Below are positions 47,871 to 62,122 of a stretch of DNA of 64,000 bases, piece after piece. The translations under genes and the position numbers were made by a program. How positions within the stretch are numbered: the first letter of the stretch is position 1; every line of letters begins with the position of its first letter. Source of the stretch: Endocalyx cinctus. Lineage: Eukaryota; Ascomycota; Sordariomycetes; Amphisphaeriales; Apiosporaceae. A model generated the notes under the pieces. The model was not told the DNA's origin. It saw only the letters and a program-made list of their open reading frames with translations, and did no database searches. The stretch is from the NCBI GenBank assembly GCA_001600455.1, contig BCKC01000001.1, forward strand, positions 5,172,441 to 5,236,440, in the 5' to 3' direction.

Positions 47871-50651
47871 TTAGACCTCTCTCACCTCCCTCGCAACCGC
47901 GTTACACAGGACGACGCGTACGCCCGCACCTGCGAGTACGTGAATCCACAGTCTCTGAGTATCGCTGAGTCGATCGTTGGCGCTTTTGACCTCGGCGAAC
48001 AGGCATTCCTTTTCAGGCGTGGCCCGCCAAAGGATCAAGTCGGGGATCCCGCCTCCTCTCTGCCCGTACTCCTGAGCGAGAACCTTGCAAATGGCGGCGA
48101 GTGCCGCGCCATCGAAGCAAGAAGCCAGCTCGACGAGGTCTTCCGGGTCGTAGTCCCAATTGAGGCCGACGACGCAGGTCCGACGGGGACGCTCGCGGGT
48201 GTCGACATCCCGTATTATGGATGGAGCGGCCCCATTGGCGATCTCGACGAGTCGGTGGTTTATCTCAGACGCCCGCGTCGGGTAGAAGGCGTCTGTGTGC
48301 AGGTCTAGTGGGCAGGTCTGGAAAGCCGTCTGGAAGACGTTAGGGATGTAGAGGAAGAGGATGTCGAAGAAGAGATAGGCGAAGAGTGTCCGTAGGATGC
48401 CGCCCTCGGCGTGGTAACCTTTCCATCCCTGCTTTCGGTACCAACTAAGACACATCTCCTCGACGGTGCACTCGCTACCGTCTTCACCCTCATCCACCCA
48501 TGTAGTTCTCGTATTCGGCCCTCGCCCCGTTTTGCTCTTCAGTGCTGTAGCTTCATCTTTCTTAATCTGAATACCTTCGACGCGGTGCTCTTCCGGTTTC
48601 TGTAATCGCACGTGGCCAAAATCGTGCTGTAGACGTTTCGGTATTCTGAGCTGCCTTTCAAGCTTTACCAGCCGTTTCTGTATATCGTAATGGTAGATGA
48701 GATGACAATCCCGATCCTGCAGGGCAGCTTCGCACGTGGCCGCGGCGATGCGCCTCCAGTGCGTTTTCTGCACCTCTTTGTCCGTGTAACCCGGGTCTAG
48801 CTCCAGAGAATGCATGTAATTTTCTTCTAGCAGCGCTTTTCGCTGGTACCAAGCACCTCGGCGGGCAAGATGGAAGAGCCGCTGCTCGAGTAGTTCAGTG
48901 AGTAATTCATGTTCCCGTCGATGTTCTTTCAGCCGCCCAAAGACGTGAGCGGCCTTGTGAATGACGCGAGTATATGGATGTGCTGGGTTTAGCCGCCTGA
49001 GATAAGCTCCCTCTCCCGATTCGTAAATTCTCTCCTCCTTTTCCTGTTCTTCTGCCAACAGGGCTTTCCACCTAGGATAAACCTGCTCAAAGACGTCGAT
49101 GATTTCCCAGAACCTGGCTTCTGTGACGGGCCCATTAAACTCTAGAATGTTATCGACGGAGTATTCACATCGCATTGCGGATTCAAATTCTAGCAACTGG
49201 GCTCTTGACGAGAAGATATTGGTAGACCTGCTCACAATATACTCAGGAAAATTCCGGCGCGAAATTTTGGCTAAAATTATCGCAGTTAGTGACTTCTCGG
49301 TCCATTGAGTAGATCTGTAGAAGACCAGGTGGACTCTTTCGAAGAGTTTGAAGACTGGCAATGTTAGTCTAATACAAGGGCCGGCGATGGCTAAGATTTT
49401 GTCGAGGAAATGCTTCCTCCTATTAGAGTTTTCGCCTATGCCTGGGCCGGGTGATTCATTTTCCGGAGTTCCTCGCTCCGGCGACTCAGTAGAATTATTC
49501 GTATTGGATCTTCGAAGTCCTAGAGAAAATAGGCCAGTCTGCTGAGTGGTCATCTTACATATTGATTTCACTAGCTCATTTTTATTTTTTCCCTGAACTT
49601 TAGCATCTTTGGCCATAGATTTGAGCTCATCAAGGCTAAGCAATGAGATAGCTTCTTCCAACGTATCGATGAAAGCCTCGGAAGCGTCAGCAAATGTAAA
49701 CGCATCTTTGAGGACACACTCCTCTTCAGCAAGAGACCCAAGACCGAGCTTGGTAGGTTCGGCTTCCTGATCCATCTCAAGCGAATTTGAGGGGAGACTT
49801 CGGCTCTTTTGAAGTTCTATAACTGCTGCTTCAATATTTGTAATGTCACTGTGATAGCCTAGACGAGTAGTCCGGTGCCAAGAGGACGTCTTCCTGAGGA
49901 ACAAGCGCACATATCTGGGACGATGCCAAAATGATTGAGGGGGAAATAAGTCAGAAAGTTAAATTTTCAACCAAACGTGGAATAACATGACTATTCTTTC
50001 AAATAATGGTGGTAACACATACAAGAACTGAGCTTCGTAGTCTAGATTGCGCCACTGATCAAATATCTCCTTCTCCTTCTGGTTGAAGAGGTGACTTTCG
50101 TCGGCAAGGACGCTATCGAGAGCGAGGTTGAAAGCATCCACATAGATGGAGCTTTTCCCTCTCACCCATTTCCTCGAATCGAATCTACTTGCCGCCGTGC
50201 TTTCTCCATGTTCACGGTCATCTCTACTACCGCTGTTGCTATTGTCTTCCTGTGACGCCCGGAAGGTCTCGTATTCCTCAAGAGCCTCCTTGTCAGACTT
50301 AATTTCTGGTAGGGACACCTCGATAGCAGTTCGCCGAGAAGTGCGGAGATCCTCGTCCGCCTCGGGGTTTTCTGAGGTCACATCTTCACCATTGTCATCA
50401 TGAACTTCGGAATCTGCCAAGTCCGGCTCCGCTGCCGTCGCTAGACCGGTTGGTAACGGCTTTCGAGACAGAGTATCAGACGGTCGTGCATCTACACAAG
50501 AGACGGTATTATGCGAGTTGCTGGCCTCCCGCTTAACTTTCTTGGCAGGAGGACATTCGTTTTCTGGTGACCTTTTAGAAGAAACCAATGGCTGACGTTG
50601 ATGAGCACGAGCTGGAGGGTTCTTAGGCGTTCTAATGACAAAAGCATCCAT
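47871..50651 (-). CDS. fan1: Fanconi-associated nuclease 1 homologue (Fan1)
   Basis: Exons 50651-50023 and 49914-47871 (minus) join to 890 aa across a 108-nt intron. The joint restores AQFLYVRLFLRKTSSWHR. Fan1 is a structure-specific 5' flap nuclease of interstrand-crosslink repair. Seen: a disordered N terminus starting MDAFVIRTPKNPP; a SAP DNA-binding domain at about 292-331 (LLSLDELKSMAKDAKVQGK); a helical TPR-like middle (LTELLEQRLFHLARRGAWYQ); and a C-terminal VRR-NUC domain with PD (834-835), EVK (851-853) and SDTQRLW. All catalytic residues are present. There is no UBZ finger at the N terminus, typical of fungi. The start is set at 50651, because MDAFV fits the family better than the ATG ten codons upstream. 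The gene is divergent from sdc1. Confidence 0.95.
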
Positions 50652-51158
50652 TATAGTATTCCCTGGCAGGAAGGCTCTCAATCCACATTTTGAAGTGTTT
50701 CTTGAGTAAAAGTGCTGCCTGACTCATAGATTACGTAGAGCTGGTAAAGATCGAGACAAAGAAGCGGAGACACTAAGAAGATGGTAAAGAACGTGAAGTT
50801 AGGTACAGTACACACTTAGGTACCGTAGATCTATACTAGGAATTCGTCAGGGGTAGCTCCTACTGTAGGCTAAACGCGGAATCACGCGACTGCGCGTTAG
50901 GGGTAATTAAGCCTGCATTTTAGGGCACTAATCAACTAATGTAGCCTATAGAATTAAAAAAAAAAGTTATCCACCCAAGTAAAGTCAATAATTAATTTAG
51001 CAACCAACCAACCAATACGCATCACCATCAAACACATACACAGCTTCTCTCCCCAATCCAATCGCACTCGCGACAACCCCGTTCATTCTTTTCTCTCAGC
51101 CTTATTCTTCTATAGAAAACAAATCGGAAATCCTATTTTACATTATTTTTCTAACACA
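50652..51158. promoter_or_regulatory. Shared divergent promoter of fan1 and sdc1
   Basis: 507 bp between the two start codons. AT-rich, with CT-rich leader sequence just before sdc1 and a TTAGGTACCGTAG stretch near 50818. No ORF was seen. Confidence 0.6.
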
Positions 51159-52007
51159 ATGGCGGACGAAAAACCCCGAACCCCGGTACCCCTCCCAACC
51201 TACGGGCAGCCGACGCCTATTCCCATCCCAACGACGCTGCAGCAACCGGCAGAGAAGACGATGCGCAGCGTCGAGGGACCCTCCTCCACGACCGACGCAG
51301 CTTCCAAGGACGTGGTTATGACGGATGGCGATCAACAAGCTGCTGTAAGTTGTTCATTTGTCCTTTCCTAGCTATCTTTTCCGTTCCAGTAAATCAGCAG
51401 ACGTGGATGCGCATCTACGTCTGCACGAATAGCTTCAGAATAAAAAAAAAGCTAACCAATCCCGACCGGAAAAAAAATTATACAGCCCGCAAACAGCGCA
51501 GCAGCTAGCCCCGCACCCGCACCCGCGACTACTACGACGACGACGCGTGCCGGTACCGGTACCGGCGGCGTAGGATCTCGATCCGCGTCTCAGCACCCTG
51601 CCGAATCTACACCTGGCCCCGGCGGACCGGCCGCGGCTTCCTCGCAGGCGACGGCTATTCCGGCCGAGGCGCCTCCCCACGGCGCTCCGGTTCGTCAGTA
51701 TCTCAACTCCAAGGTGACCGGAGTTCTGCTCGAGGGATTGAAGATCGTAGCTAAGGAACAGTGAGTGCTACTTTATATACCTATGTCTAATAAAACCCGG
51801 GAACGGAAGTAAGGAGAGAGAGGTTCATCGAAGCTCTGCTCTCTACGTCGCTATTACTTTCTTTTTTATGACTATTAGTATTTTATTATTGTGGACTTTT
51901 AACTGACATGCAACTTCTCTTTTTTACCCTGTCATCGCAGGCCCAAGAAGCCTCTCCAAGCACTGGCCGAATATCTTCAGCAGCGCTCAGCCGAGCTTGA
52001 GTCCTAA
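51159..52007 (+). CDS. sdc1: COMPASS subunit Sdc1 (Dpy-30 domain)
   Basis: Exons 51159-51344, 51486-51760 and 51941-52007 join to 175 aa. Sdc1 is the Dpy-30 subunit of the Set1/COMPASS histone H3K4 methyltransferase. Seen: about 120 residues of Pro/Thr/Ala-rich disordered sequence, then the Dpy-30 dimerisation helices PVRQYLNSKVTGVLLEGL and PKKPLQALAEYLQQRS, ending ELES. The second intron (180 nt) splits the Gln codon between KEQ and PKKP, at the turn between the two helices. The linker is rich in Ala, Thr and Gly, encoded by GC-rich repeats. The family call rests on the C-terminal 45 residues. It converges on rps13. Confidence 0.9.
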
Positions 52008-52534
52008 GATGGAGCCGAGCTGGTAGATAAGAGAAAGGCATGGTTGATAGAGACATGGTATGCGTCTAATATGGACCCATTGATTGCATCGGGATTGGAG
52101 TTTCGGTCATAAAATTAGGGTATTGAGAAGATGCTGAATTTATAGAAAAAAATGGTCGTTTGGCGTTATGACTACCTCCGTGTAATTTTGTCGTTTGGGA
52201 CTGTTTCATCTTGCACATTGATACCACCCGGACATTAAGTACAGACGAGGCAGAAGAAATAAGGAATCACGACTTGCGCATAATTCATGAATCATATATA
52301 TGTTATCAGAGATTTTACATTGATTTCTCTGTATTGAAGTTTTTGTTCTTCATGTCTCTATACATTTTGTGTACGAGACTGACTACATATGCTCTAGTAG
52401 CTGTGTAGTTGACCTAACCTTGTGCTTTTTATCGCCTTCCACTCTAAAAGAGCAATACCATGCATGATGCCCCATGAACTCCGATGACGACCGAAAGACA
52501 GTATATCTTACTCCTCCGCACCACGTCCTCACGC
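52008..52534. other. Convergent spacer between sdc1 and rps13
   Basis: 3' UTR sequence of both genes; no other feature was seen. Confidence 0.6.
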
Positions 52535-53397
52535 TTAAGCGACGATGGTGCTGGCGGTAGCGCTCTCGTACTTCCAGGTAGGGGGGAGGACACCGACGGT
52601 CTTGTAGTAGCGGGCAAGACGGTGGATTCGGGACTCGATGAGAATGAGACGGAACTTGGCGTCCTTGTCCTTGCGGTTACGCTCAAGGTGCTTGCGGACG
52701 GAAACGGCCTTTACAGAATTCATTAGTTACTTTGAACACATATAGTGGAACGTGGAAGCGCAGTTTATCGTGAGATAGCTACGTAAATAAACTCACCTTC
52801 TTGATCAACATGTACAGGTCCTCGGGGAGCTCAGGAGCGAGGCCTATATCATAAAGATCACACAGTCAGCCTTGACCAACAGTGGCATTTTATATATTTG
52901 TGTGAAGGGGACCGATTTCATCTCTATTGTCTAGCTTTCATAGCTTCGACGAAGTAGAAACCGGCTATCCCGCGATTCCTCGAATAAATCCGTGGATTTC
53001 AATTACGAGGTTCGGGACATCGAATGGTTGATTTAAAAACGTTATGATGAAGGGAGGAAATTTTCAAGTCGTACCGTGAGCCTTGAGGATTCGGAGAATC
53101 TTGTTACCTATTGTCGAGAAAGATAAGTTAGCCACGAAATCCAACCTGATGACCGCCTATAATTCTATGCTCGAATTTTGTCATGATCAACGTACCAGTA
53201 ACGATGCGGACCTGGGCGATACCGTGGGAGTCACGGAGGACGACACCGATCTGAGAGGGGGTAGCACCCTTACGGGCGAGACGGCAGATCTGCTCCTCGA
53301 CCTGGGCGGGAGTGGTCTTGAGCCACGCGGGGGCCGATCGCGAGTACGGGATCGACGACGATGAGATACCCTTTCCTTTGGAGTGAAGACGACCCAT
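52535..53397 (-). CDS. rps13: 40S ribosomal protein S13 (uS15)
   Basis: Exons 53397-53196, 53107-53075, 52843-52797 and 52708-52535 (minus) join to exactly 151 aa, the usual eukaryotic S13 length. It begins [20 protein letters not shown], has [15 protein letters not shown] and [18 protein letters not shown], and ends [12 protein letters not shown]13 binds 18S rRNA in the small-subunit body. Intron 2 is 231 nt, much longer than introns 1 and 3 (88 nt each). In animals RPS13 introns host U14 snoRNA; I looked for U14 core words and a C/D box pair on the minus strand of this intron and found none that convince. The promoter side (53398 onward) has CT- and T-rich tracts typical of ribosomal genes. 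Confidence 0.97.
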
Positions 53398-56335
53398 TTT
53401 GGCGATTTACTGTCGAGTTAGTCGAAGTATCGGGTTTTGTTGTTGTTTTGTTGCGACTAAGGGAAGAGAAAATAAGATAAGATTCGAGATCGTCAATTGG
53501 GTAGACGAATATCTTTTTTTTTTCACACTTAGGTTTAGAAATTTAGCGAGAGAGTGAGGTTTGTGTGTGGAAGTTTGATTAGAGTGGTCTAAGCTTTTTT
53601 ATTATGTCAGCTATATTTACTTGCGTCCTTTTGCCGGAGTTTAACCGCGTATTGCCTAGTAGTAGATAAGAAGCTGATAAGGCCAGCTAAGTGTTCCCAA
53701 GGTTTTTTTTTCCTTTGGATTTGTTTACTTTTCTATTCTTCCTCTCCAGGCTCAGTATATGAACACTCTCCCAACCATTGTTTGGAAATAATAGTTATAA
53801 CATCTGACAATCCTTACTTTTTGTGACTTGCATGAAGTAATTAGTGAATCGTACTGGTTTTCTTTGATGTTGAATCAAAGGTTATTCATAATATTCATCC
53901 AACAGAAAAAGTATCGCGAGACTTGGTCTTCTCTATCGACATATGTCGAAGCTTCATTTCTTCTCTCTAGGTACGTATTTTTTATGCTTTCTCTATTGAC
54001 TCGATCCTCTTCATATGATGATACACACCTTACAACTTATTATTTCTGGTACCTCTTATATCATCGGGTCTTCGGATCTGAAATGTATTAAACGGACTTC
54101 TGAAAATGAATGATGGATTCGAATTTTTCCCCTCTCACACAACCAATCAATCACGCGATTTATCGTCAGGGCGGATGAACTCTCAGCTAACTTGAGTATA
54201 GACAGATAGGTGCGCAATGACTATATGCTCGGCTTGATTCCGTAACGGCTGGACCCGCGTCTCTGGCGATTCTTTCTTGCGATGCCCTGCGCTCCAAAGC
54301 TTAAATAGGACTGCAGTGCACGTGAGATCCTACATGCTGAATGGATGAATTATACGAATTAATGGTAAGGATGGACGGCGTTCATGGGGATTATGGACTG
54401 TCGTAAAATGACAACGCAGGCAAATTCCTTCTCATGCTTTATAAAATAAACGACCATAGGTTGATAGCGCTAAGATTTCCGATCAACATGCATATGAATA
54501 GGACTGTTAGAAAACCAACTCTCGGCCAAAGTGTTCGATATCAGTGTATCAATGCAAAGTGTGACAGTAAAGAAAGATGCAGTCGTTACGAGACTCAAAC
54601 ATGCGCACAATCTATCTCGCGTGCCCAAATCTCTCCTATTCTCCCAAAAGTGCTATTGGACGAAGGGACGCGAGCCCTGTTTGCCAACGCGGGTCTCGGA
54701 AAGTTTCGATCTTTTTTTAAACGATGCTGTTTAATATCAATACAAAAATGTAGATGATTCGTACAAACGTATGGTTACTGCAGTGCTCATGTTTGTTCAA
54801 ACATGCATCGGCTTGTCAGGAGACGACAGTCTTCCCAATGATCTCGTTAATCTTCGGAGGAATCCGGACCGTCGGTAAGAATGTTTTTATATCATAACTA
54901 CTCTAATCGAGGCCCGAAATTCGACGACGGTACCAATGGCCAACGAATTGACTGATAAGCTATGTCACGTTGTGAATTGGTGGTGTACTGGAAAGCGATC
55001 ACGTTCTTTTTTATTCGAGAAGGCCCTTTTCTACAGTAACCCATGTAGATAGGTAGGGATATATCGTAAGTATTAAACTTGTGATTCAAGCTAACCCGGT
55101 TGCAGGCGGATGAGATAGACAGCTTCCATCGCGAAAATCCGGTAAATGGTATCCAAACATATATCACTGGTCCTTTTGATGTAGCCTGGAAGTACAGCCT
55201 TCTTTTCCTCGGGTAGATGTGAAGTGTACGATCTCAAATCGGGGGATATAGACCCTCCAATTCAAAAATGAGATTCTAAGGCTCGGGAGTACCTAGAGGC
55301 TAGCAGAAGACTACTCCGTACTTAGGTAAGTATTTATGTAATCTGTTGGGTCCGTGCTTTCAGCTCAACTTACGTGTAGAGAATTTTATTTTGTTGAGGG
55401 GACCTTTCATGGAGGGGTAGGAGGGGTAAGAGCATCTACATGGACAATGATACAGTACTACAGTATAAAATTTAAGCTATCTCTACTTCGTGTTACTGTA
55501 CAGAGTACTTGGTTTGTATTTCTTGTATTTCTTGTATATACCTAGGTACCTAAGATAGGTATGTATGAAGTCATTTATAATACTGTAGAGAGGGTATAAA
55601 AATCTCCGTCGTTAGATCATCAGATCATATTCTGCTACAGTATAGTATAATACTGTATAAAGTCTTCTTGGAAGTGTCTTAATTACCTAAGTCGGTGTTA
55701 TTATTTAGGTATTACTTACGTACACAGTAATAGTAACGGTACGGAGTAGGTATAGATATAAAAAAAGAGTACATAACATAAATATACTAAGTAAAGTAAG
55801 ATAAAGTATTTCATGTTATGAAATAATTAATGATAAAAGTCACTCTTATTTCATTTTAATTTTACACATAATTTTCTCTCTCTCTCTCTCGGTTTCAAGT
55901 ATCGAGTACATTGGTGTTGAGGTAATTTATGGTGTAAAATGGTGTATCAACTCCTCCTCAGAATCACCCCACCAAATATCGGACCCCGCCACCATCACTC
56001 ACAACCTGTAACTTTGCTTGTACCATACACAGTAACTTTCAATAATAATAGTAACTTCCAGGTTTTGTTATTGATATAAGTCTAGGTACATAATGTTATA
56101 TGTACATAATGGTAGGTACCCGGGCAGCCTGCTACCTGGCAGGCCTGGTTATAGTGCACCTACCTCGAAAGCCCAGAAGCCCAGACCCTTAGACTGCCAA
56201 TCTCAAGTTCTATATTAATTTCGAAACTTTTATTTCAAACAAACAAAGCTTCCACCTCTCGTCTCTTCCGTTACACCTTACCATCTTCCTCACCTAAAAC
56301 CACCCCGAATACACCAAACCAAACCCAAGAAAAAA
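53398..56335. other. 2.9-kb spacer between rps13 and enolase
   Basis: The rps13 promoter is at the left. The middle has short frames without coding character. From 55290 to 55850 it is AT-rich, with TACTACAGTATA words and one perfect TACCTAGGTA at 55539. The enolase promoter and the first, non-coding exon lie at the right, where a CT- and CCA-rich leader begins near 56250. Confidence 0.5.
55539..55548. repeat. TACCTAGGTA palindrome, copy 2
   Basis: Perfect 10-bp palindrome in the AT-rich spacer upstream of enolase. Confidence 0.8.
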
Positions 56336-56576
56336 GTAAGTCCTTCTTTTTATTTCCCTCATTATAATTCATTTTATATATCTCGAATATATATCAACAA
56401 CGATCTATATTAAGTAGAAAAGATATTTGTATATATATATAAAAACATCACACAATTTTATATATTCCATACCTCACCATAGCTACCCCACCATCCCACC
56501 ATCATCATCAACATCCACTCAAATCTTACACGTTTCTGTCTGAGGCATATTTTTTTATATCTCTTTCTATCTACAG
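56336..56576 (+). other. Probable 5'-UTR intron of enolase
   Basis: A GTAAGT donor directly follows an A-rich leader (CCCAAGAAAAAA), and a TCTATCTACAG acceptor lies 241 nt later, 194 nt before the enolase ATG. The interval is AT-rich. Inferred from consensus only; 5'-UTR introns are common in highly expressed fungal glycolytic genes. Confidence 0.5.
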
Positions 56577-56761
56577 AACCACAAATTCAGTACCTCAATT
56601 GAGCGAATTATTCTTCTCCTCTTAAAAGCTTACTACTTAAACTCCTGAAAAGTAGATATCTTTTTACCCATACCTTCTTTCTGCACTTTCATTTCAACCC
56701 GGTATAACTGTACAACTGACCTTGAGTCCTATTCCTTAGAATCCACACAAAGTATCTTTAA

Positions 56762-58192
<1,431 letters not shown>

Positions 58193-59005
58193 AGAGCAGT
58201 TGAGAGAAACCTCGGGTAACTAAACTTAATTTCAATTTAGAGGCTATGATGTATTCACGATCGGGACGACTCGGATGATTGGTTGAAAAACAAAAAAATT
58301 GGTGTCAAATAGACTGATTGGCCTCGGCAGAGTTAGGATGAAGGAGACAAAAATAAATAATCCAACATCAATATAAAAATTCAATGAGACCCAAACCCCC
58401 CCCTTTTTTTACACAATAAAGACTGACTAGTAACCTAACTACGATGACGTAAACCCTTGACCAAACACGAAAATGTCTTCGGAAGTGTGGAGTGCAGCTG
58501 TCACGGAACGTCTCGTAGTATATAAGCGTCTCCAAGTTCCCGTTTCCCCATTCCCCATTCCCCATCACAACCGGGAAATCCCGAGGTGGACTCTTGGAGA
58601 TCAACTTGAACAGACACGCGAGTACACACACACACACATACACCCGACATACTGGTTATTGACCGGCTAGTTTCATAGATACTCTAAATATAGATTAGGT
58701 GACATATATGGATTTAATCTAGTGTAGTGTATATGGTTTTTTTTTTATACCTTCGTCCAGCCCCTGTCAGATTTCTAGGTCGTAGTGGGTATTTTTTTGT
58801 TTTCATGTTTATATCCATATGTAACACCACCACAAGTAACGTAGAAATGTAAGATTCTTCTTTTAAAAAATCCGGGTCTTCTCGCCGAACGCTCTGCTCT
58901 TCCTTCTATTTCCGATTATCTAAAATAATTTTTATATATTTCCTTTTTTTTTTTTTTTTTTTTATCAAGTCACAAGTTGAACCGCGGTTCTCGGATGCTT
59001 CCTAG
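58193..59005. other. Convergent spacer between enolase and the aminopeptidase gene
   Basis: 3' UTRs with C, T and A runs and a short ACACAC stretch near 58625; no gene was seen. Confidence 0.6.
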
Positions 59006-61852
59006 TCAAAACCCGTTACTCTTGACCCAGTCGGCAACGTCTTGACGGTCACGCTGCAGCCACGAGATTTTGCTTCGGATAGCATCCTTGCTCTGCGCCA
59101 AAGGTTGGTCGAAGTGCTTGGTATCCTTGTCTTTGAAGAATTCTTCTACTTTCTCGAGCTGCTCTTGCTTGGCGAAGCTCGACGTGCAAATGGTCACCAT
59201 TGATCCCAACATCGATGGATTTCCGCTCAATCGCTTGTAGATATCTCCCCACTTCTCCGTCAACCACTTGAACAGAGCCTCGATTCCTTCTGGATGGCTT
59301 CGGATTCCACCAGCGGGCAAGAACATGTCCTGGCTCTTCACTTCACTGCTCAGAATAAGGTCCAGTGTGCGCTGGATGAGCTCAGGATCCTTGGCCCGAC
59401 CTAGAATCCGTAACGTGGTGTTTCGTTCGTCGCTGTTGGTCGATTTCCGGTAGTTTTCGATGAGCGCATCGTACTGTTTTCTTCATTTAGCTATCATTTC
59501 CCTTAAAACTTTTAGATCAGTAGTAGGCAATTCTTACCTCTTCCTTACCACCATACTTCAGCGCCATACTGAAAACACTTCCCCTGATGTTGGGATGTAT
59601 GGCCGACTTATCGCCACCCATATACTTCTTGAACATCTCCTTAGCGGCGGAAATGATTTCTTTATCTCCAGCCATACCAGCGGAGCCGAAAAGCATGGCC
59701 TTGAACTGCTGAGCAACGTGACCATCGCTTTCAGAGAATTCCCAGCCTATCTTATGAGCTCTCTCGCTGACGAGCTCCTTCACGAAGGCCTCTAAGCCAT
59801 CCCTCACAGATTTATCTTCAAACACCCATGCGGACTGCACGGTCGCAACGCGAGCAATAATCTCACTCCACACAACGAAGGACTCTTCCGTGTCAAAGCC
59901 TTTCAAAAGGTTCAGAACACCAGATGTTTTTTGATAACCAGAAACGGCAAGAGCACCGGCATCCGCAATCATACCAGCCCTATCCTCTACACTCAACAGA
60001 CCCTCTTTAGCGGATTGGCCTAATTTTGTGAGTCTTTCCGGGGAGTAGGATGTCCGGTAGATACTAGTATGGTTTGCATTCAATTTGAAGAAGTCCATGT
60101 CGGAGAGCTTGAATGTTCCCTCCCTCTCGGTGAGAGTTAAAGACTCGTCAATGCCATTCTTGGTTCGTAGGCCCAAAAAGACCGGGTACAGTACTTTATC
60201 TTCCTCAGGCTTCGTATCTCCGGTCCTGAGGAATCGATTCTGCTTGAGTTGAATCGAGCTGTCTTGAGGGTTTTCACTGACTTGAACAACGGGATAACCG
60301 ACGTTCTTGGTCCAAGTAGACATAATCTGCTTGACCGGCTTACCGCTCGCGTCTTCGAGTGCTGCCCACAGATCTTCCGTTTGAGTGTTACCATAGGCGT
60401 GCTTCTTGATATACCGTCGGACACCTTCTAAGAACGTTTCTTCACCGAGGTAGGTTGATATCATGCGAAGAACGCAGGAACCCTTGGAATAGGAGATAGC
60501 ATCGAAAATCTGGTCGACTTCGCTGGCGCGCTTAACTGGCACTTCGATGGGATGACTGCTTCTGAGGGAATCCAAGCCAAGGGCGCTTTGGAGATTGTCT
60601 GTGACGTAGCTCTCCCACACTTTCCATTCCGGATAAAAGTGATTGCAGCCTAGATATGGTCAGCATAGGAACCCGATTCAATACAGATTTGAAGAGGAGT
60701 TTCGTGTATAACTTACTAAGCCAGCTCATGAGTGTAGCAAAACCTTCGTTTAGCCACAGGCCTTCCCACCAATCCATAGTGACTAGGTTTCCAAACCATT
60801 GATGAGCGAGCTCGTGCTGAACAACCTCGGCTACACGCTCTTTCAAAGCGGCGCCGCTATTCTTCTCATCCAGCATGAGATCGACTACACGATAAGTAAT
60901 CAAGCCCCAGTTCTCCATGGCACCAGCAGCAAAGTCAGGGATAGCAACCATGTCCATCTTGGGCAGCGGAAACTCGGCACCGAATATCTTCTCGTAGTAC
61001 TCTAATGTACGCGCAGCTAGGTCAAGCGAGAAGCGACCGTGTTCGATATCTGAGCTGGGTGGGGCATAAACTCGGATCGGGACACGGAAGTTCTTGGTCT
61101 CGATATAATTCAGTTCACCAATGATGAAAGCAACCAGGTAGGTGGACATCAAAGGAGTCGTGTTGAACTTGACCGCCTTCTTAGTCGTACCGCTCATTTT
61201 TGAGGATACTTCCGACTCGGAGGCCACGTCCATATTGCTTAGACATGTCAAATGCTTGTCGGCGATGAGGGTGACGGTGAATTTGGCCTTATGCATGGGT
61301 TCATCGAAGCACGGGAAAGCTCGGCGACAATCGTTGGCCTCCATTTGAGTAGTAGCGAGCATACCCTCGGTACCGTCTGGTTTCTTGTAGGTAGAGCGAT
61401 AGAAACCGGCCATCTGGTCATTCAGCTGGCCAGTATATTTGACCTCCAACTGGGTCTTGCCTTTTGCGACAACATCCTTAAGGTCGATCTTGGTGACTTG
61501 GGTAGCCTTGTCGTAGGTGATAGCAGAAGAAGAGCTTATTATACCAGTTAGATTTGCCTCGAAGGTGCCGAATCCTCGATTGCTTTATGACTAACCTTAT
61601 AACGCTGTCCCCCGACTTCAGGTGGGCACTATGGATGTCAATCTCGATGGTGTGGAGAGAGATGGACTTGGTGTCTTCCTTGACGTCGAAATCGATCAAG
61701 ACGGTACCTTCGAAGGTAAACTTGGTAAAATCGGGCTCTAGAGTGACATCGTAATGGGTGGGGATCACGTTGGTAGGTAAGAGCTCACGGCCCTGAGTTG
61801 CGTCGGGGTTGGCACCGCCGGTGTGTTCGATGTCTCCAGCAAGTCTACACAT
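59006..61852 (-). CDS. ape2: M1-family zinc aminopeptidase (Ape2/Aap1 type)
   Basis: Exons 61852-61596, 61534-60717, 60649-59538 and 59473-59006 (minus) join to 884 aa from the ATG in MCRLAGDIEH. M1 aminopeptidases remove N-terminal residues from peptides. Seen: LPTNVIPTHYDVTLEPD; the exopeptidase motif GAMENWG; the zinc motif HELAH at 326-330 with Glu349 (18 residues later) in LWLNEGFATLMSW; RSSHPIEVPV; ISYSKGSCVLRM; and a helical C-terminal ERAP1-like domain ending VKSNGF. All catalytic residues are present. The chosen ATG gives the cytosolic form of standard length. The frame stays open for 67 codons upstream without an ATG, and a strong acceptor at 62025 suggests an additional upstream exon for a longer, possibly mitochondrial, form. 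Confidence 0.95.
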
Positions 61853-62122
61853 GTTTTGTCTTCTGTATGAGCAGTATCGTACGAAGGGCTTGGAGGGTAA
61901 AGGCAGGCGAGGAGATTCGGAAAGACGAAGTGTCGAGCGAAGAGGATTTATCAACGAGGAGGCGGTATTTAGACTGGCAAGAGGGGTATACTCAGCAGAG
62001 CTAAGTCTAGGTGTAGTAGTGTACCTATATGTAAGATATCGGTAAGAAAGAAATTAGAAGTTAGATTAATATAAGAAACCCAAGTGGGAAGGTAGAGGAG
62101 GGGCTCGGGGGGGTTAGAGTAC

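Noticed and set aside
54770..55170. Minus-strand pieces ending FLPTVRIPPKINEIIG and an 89-codon frame at 54898-55167, as a possible spliced gene
   Set aside because: No splice pair joins the pieces in phase, there are several stops between them, and no family is recognisable.
61478..61954. Aminopeptidase starting at 61954
   Set aside because: The codon there is TTG, not ATG; the start was moved to 61852, with a separate upstream-exon hypothesis.
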